Origin: Anomaloglossus baeobatrachus
Taxonomy: Eukaryota > Chordata > Amphibia > Anura > Aromobatidae
Direction of reading: 5' to 3'
Length of the DNA: 64,000 nt
Assembly (NCBI RefSeq): GCF_048569485.1
Contig: NW_027445238.1
Coordinates: 1 to 64,000, forward strand
The notes under the pieces were generated by a model. That model worked only from the letters and a program-made list of their open reading frames with translations, was not told the origin of the DNA and did no database searches. Below are positions 59,631 through 64,000 of the stretch, piece after piece (within the stretch, counting starts at the first letter, position 1; each line of letters opens with the position of its first letter). The position numbers were made by a program, and so were the translations under genes.

Positions 59631-61020
59631 AACCAGAATTGGTTTGGGCCTCGAGTGGCACCCTGGCCTATGCCGGACACATCTTAGGGAGAGAGAGCGA
59701 GAGGGAGACAAACCCACGCCTACACAAGACATTTTGTCACCCAAGCCAACCCTTGAAAAGGCTGCTTTGCAGAGCCAAAACAAGAAGAATGGTGCGTTTT
59801 GCAGCCGCCGCCCACTGCAATGAATCTGAATAACTCCTCCTTTAGGGCGCAAGCAACTCCCCTCCCCCTTGCAGTCTTTCCAATTCACGATACAAAAAGA
59901 CGGACAGGACAGGTTGCCTGACTTTCCGTCACTGCCACCCTTTGCCATCCTTACCCGTAGAAAGCCCTTTCATCATCCCCAAACCCTAATCTTTTCCCTT
60001 TCCTTCCCAGCCCCCAAACCCTGCCCTCTGTACCTTTCTCACCACCCGCTTCCCTTCTCCTGTCATCCCCCTACCACCCGGGAAAAAAAGAGATTGCCCC
60101 CTCCTTCCACTAGCCCACCCTCCCACCCAAAGAACAACTTCTTCTGCGCAGCTTGTTTTCTAGGCAGCAGCGCTATTGTGATGTCATCGGGGGGCATTGT
60201 GACAAGCCGCCAGTGTTCCGTCTCTTCATGTTGTGCACAGTTCAAACGGAAAATACATCAACAGGCAGACTACAGAAAAGCTTACTATCAAAGGTTAGAG
60301 GGGGGCTTTCTCAGAGGGCTTTTTACAGTTTTTCTATTCCCAATTAGCCGTTTAAGTGTACTTATTGAAAGTAGTAATTCTTTCATAGGCCGCCCTTTCT
60401 TAGTATTTGACGTTCCTTATATTGCGGTATGAGGCTTCGCAGTAGGTTGCAAACATTCATCACCCATGACTGTCCCCAATTGAGCTCAGAAGCTCAATGT
60501 CTATCATGACCTCTCTTTTAGAATGTCCAAGAGCAAGCAAACTATTCCTCCAGGAGAGGGCGCCAACAGACTACTAAAGAGATCATCATTACTCAAAGAA
60601 AACCCCAAAAACCAATGCATGATAGGAATAAACAGGTAACTTTCTTTGGAGTGGAAGCGGAGAGATCGCACCAGATGCCAATTCTAGATGTTATCACACC
60701 TGTGGTCACTGCAGCAGCAGGTGAATCCACTTTGTCCAAAAGGGATCTATTCCATTCAATTGCAAATGATCTAGATAAGACAGAGAACTGCAGCACGGGG
60801 ACATAGCCGAGTTGGTCAGGTTGAGTGGTGATGAGTTTGCTATTTGGATGAATAAAGAAAGTCAAAAGTGTGAAAGATAAAAAACAAAAGGAGGAAGTGT
60901 GAAAAGTGAATGGGCCAAATTGAGGTGCATATGAAGACGTATGCTTTCTTCCAATTCATTAAATCGGGCTAATATGAATCAGGTGAATTGAGTTCTGCTT
61001 TTGGAAACTGGGTTAAGAAG

Positions 61021-61208
61021 GGGTGCACCGTTCCTGGAGGTACTGCAATACCAGGTCAATGCGTGGAGTGGACAGAGCAAGCTCTTTTTCCATCTCCCTG
61101 TTCTAAAAATCCATTTAATATATGGTCCCCAGATAGGGGACGTATCAGATATTAAACTGATAAGAACAGATACTACACTTGATCTTAGCCAAAAGGCCGA
61201 GAAGCGAT
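61021..61208 (-). ncRNA. RNU2: U2 snRNA, copy 32
   Basis: Full length, no difference seen. Confidence 0.97.
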
Positions 61209-62598
61209 AACCAGAATTGGTTTGGGCCTCGAGTGGCACCCTGGCCTATGCCGGACACATCTTAGGGAGAGAGAGCGAGAGGGAGACAAACCCACGCCTA
61301 CACAAGACATTTTGTCACCCAAGCCAACCCTTGAAAAGGCTGCTTTGCAGAGCCAAAACAAGAAGAATGGTGCGTTTTGCAGCCGCCGCCCACTGCAATG
61401 AATCTGAATAACTCCTCCTTTAGGGCGCAAGCAACTCCCCTCCCCCTTGCAGTCTTTCCAATTCACGATACAAAAAGACGGACAGGACAGGTTGCCTGAC
61501 TTTCCGTCACTGCCACCCTTTGCCATCCTTACCCGTAGAAAGCCCTTTCATCATCCCCAAACCCTAATCTTTTCCCTTTCCTTCCCAGCCCCCAAACCCT
61601 GCCCTCTGTACCTTTCTCACCACCCGCTTCCCTTCTCCTGTCATCCCCCTACCACCCGGGAAAAAAAGAGATTGCCCCCTCCTTCCACTAGCCCACCCTC
61701 CCACCCAAAGAACAACTTCTTCTGCGCAGCTTGTTTTCTAGGCAGCAGCGCTATTGTGATGTCATCGGGGGGCATTGTGACAAGCCGCCAGTGTTCCGTC
61801 TCTTCATGTTGTGCACAGTTCAAACGGAAAATACATCAACAGGCAGACTACAGAAAAGCTTACTATCAAAGGTTAGAGGGGGGCTTTCTCAGAGGGCTTT
61901 TTACAGTTTTTCTATTCCCAATTAGCCGTTTAAGTGTACTTATTGAAAGTAGTAATTCTTTCATAGGCCGCCCTTTCTTAGTATTTGACGTTCCTTATAT
62001 TGCGGTATGAGGCTTCGCAGTAGGTTGCAAACATTCATCACCCATGACTGTCCCCAATTGAGCTCAGAAGCTCAATGTCTATCATGACCTCTCTTTTAGA
62101 ATGTCCAAGAGCAAGCAAACTATTCCTCCAGGAGAGGGCGCCAACAGACTACTAAAGAGATCATCATTACTCAAAGAAAACCCCAAAAACCAATGCATGA
62201 TAGGAATAAACAGGTAACTTTCTTTGGAGTGGAAGCGGAGAGATCGCACCAGATGCCAATTCTAGATGTTATCACACCTGTGGTCACTGCAGCAGCAGGT
62301 GAATCCACTTTGTCCAAAAGGGATCTATTCCATTCAATTGCAAATGATCTAGATAAGACAGAGAACTGCAGCACGGGGACATAGCCGAGTTGGTCAGGTT
62401 GAGTGGTGATGAGTTTGCTATTTGGATGAATAAAGAAAGTCAAAAGTGTGAAAGATAAAAAACAAAAGGAGGAAGTGTGAAAAGTGAATGGGCCAAATTG
62501 AGGTGCATATGAAGACGTATGCTTTCTTCCAATTCATTAAATCGGGCTAATATGAATCAGGTGAATTGAGTTCTGCTTTTGGAAACTGGGTTAAGAAG

Positions 62599-62786
62599 GG
62601 GTGCACCGTTCCTGGAGGTACTGCAATACCAGGTCAATGCGTGGAGTGGACAGAGCAAGCTCTTTTTCCATCTCCCTGTTCTAAAAATCCATTTAATATA
62701 TGGTCCCCAGATAGGGGACGTATCAGATATTAAACTGATAAGAACAGATACTACACTTGATCTTAGCCAAAAGGCCGAGAAGCGAT
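62599..62786 (-). ncRNA. RNU2: U2 snRNA, copy 33
   Basis: Last U2 gene in the window; only spacer follows to position 64000. Confidence 0.97.
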
Positions 62787-64000
62787 AACCAGAATTGGTT
62801 TGGGCCTCGAGTGGCACCCTGGCCTATGCCGGACACATCTTAGGGAGAGAGAGCGAGAGGGAGACAAACCCACGCCTACACAAGACATTTTGTCACCCAA
62901 GCCAACCCTTGAAAAGGCTGCTTTGCAGAGCCAAAACAAGAAGAATGGTGCGTTTTGCAGCCGCCGCCCACTGCAATGAATCTGAATAACTCCTCCTTTA
63001 GGGCGCAAGCAACTCCCCTCCCCCTTGCAGTCTTTCCAATTCACGATACAAAAAGACGGACAGGACAGGTTGCCTGACTTTCCGTCACTGCCACCCTTTG
63101 CCATCCTTACCCGTAGAAAGCCCTTTCATCATCCCCAAACCCTAATCTTTTCCCTTTCCTTCCCAGCCCCCAAACCCTGCCCTCTGTACCTTTCTCACCA
63201 CCCGCTTCCCTTCTCCTGTCATCCCCCTACCACCCGGGAAAAAAAGAGATTGCCCCCTCCTTCCACTAGCCCACCCTCCCACCCAAAGAACAACTTCTTC
63301 TGCGCAGCTTGTTTTCTAGGCAGCAGCGCTATTGTGATGTCATCGGGGGGCATTGTGACAAGCCGCCAGTGTTCCGTCTCTTCATGTTGTGCACAGTTCA
63401 AACGGAAAATACATCAACAGGCAGACTACAGAAAAGCTTACTATCAAAGGTTAGAGGGGGGCTTTCTCAGAGGGCTTTTTACAGTTTTTCTATTCCCAAT
63501 TAGCCGTTTAAGTGTACTTATTGAAAGTAGTAATTCTTTCATAGGCCGCCCTTTCTTAGTATTTGACGTTCCTTATATTGCGGTATGAGGCTTCGCAGTA
63601 GGTTGCAAACATTCATCACCCATGACTGTCCCCAATTGAGCTCAGAAGCTCAATGTCTATCATGACCTCTCTTTTAGAATGTCCAAGAGCAAGCAAACTA
63701 TTCCTCCAGGAGAGGGCGCCAACAGACTACTAAAGAGATCATCATTACTCAAAGAAAACCCCAAAAACCAATGCATGATAGGAATAAACAGGTAACTTTC
63801 TTTGGAGTGGAAGCGGAGAGATCGCACCAGATGCCAATTCTAGATGTTATCACACCTGTGGTCACTGCAGCAGCAGGTGAATCCACTTTGTCCAAAAGGG
63901 ATCTATTCCATTCAATTGCAAATGATCTAGATAAGACAGAGAACTGCAGCACGGGGACATAGCCGAGTTGGTCAGGTTGAGTGGTGATGAGTTTGCTATT

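Larger units (their letters stand above)
35908..64000 (-). repeat. U2 snRNA tandem array, block C
   Basis: Starts with the 52-nt 5' part of U2 copy 16 and continues with 17 uninterrupted U2 genes (copies 17-33), then runs off the window in the next spacer. Two differences from the common unit are visible: C-to-T at 49032 (CpG context, spacer) and a one-base insertion at 57978/57979 within U2 copy 30, which shifts the phase by 1 bp downstream. Confidence 0.97.

Noticed and set aside
1-64000. CRISPR array or satellite DNA
   Set aside because: The 1578-bp period with a U2 gene in each unit is an snRNA gene array, not short repeats with unique spacers or gene-free satellite.

Overview
This window is a head-to-tail tandem array of U2 spliceosomal snRNA genes, invaded by two different non-LTR retrotransposons (LINEs). 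The U2 sequence is of vertebrate type: branch-site recognition GTAGTA, a GTCCCC/GGGGAC stem-loop IIa, the Sm site ATTTTTA and the vertebrate snRNA 3' box GTTTCCAAAAGCAGA. Long U2 arrays carrying U2-targeted LINEs of the Tx1/Keno kind point to a fish or amphibian genome. The species cannot be named from the window.

Layout: positions 1-21970, 27227-30377 and 35908-64000 are array DNA with a unit of exactly 1578 bp. Each unit is a 188-nt U2 gene on the minus strand plus a 1390-bp spacer. There are 33 U2 loci: 31 uninterrupted and 2 split by insertions. The units look identical by eye except for three single-base differences, at 16415, at 49032 and inside one U2 gene at 57978/57979. The spacer holds the U2 promoter elements, a pyrimidine-rich tract, a short perfect hairpin and no gene I can support.

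Element 1 (21971-27226, 5256 bp) and Element 2 (30378-35907, 5530 bp) are LINEs in the same orientation as U2. Each has an ORF1 with three CCHC zinc knuckles. Each ORF2 of about 1130 residues has an APE-type endonuclease, a reverse transcriptase with a YMDD box and a C-terminal CCHC motif. The two are clearly different families, one rather AT-rich and one GC-rich. Yet their 3' ends join U2 at exactly the same nucleotide, between U2 nt 38 and 39, right after the branch-site-pairing GTAGTA. Element 2 has a 14-bp target-site duplication, while Element 1 removed about 5 bp of target. One intact U2 gene (28650-28837) and two spacers lie between them.

How the parts relate: the U2 genes supply the spliceosome, and their high copy number and homogenisation make them a renewable target. 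An inserted element lies just downstream of a U2 promoter and start site in sense orientation, so it could use that promoter. The host loses one U2 copy among many. The sequence also shows a likely frame break late in ORF1 of Element 1, whereas both ORFs of Element 2 are open.
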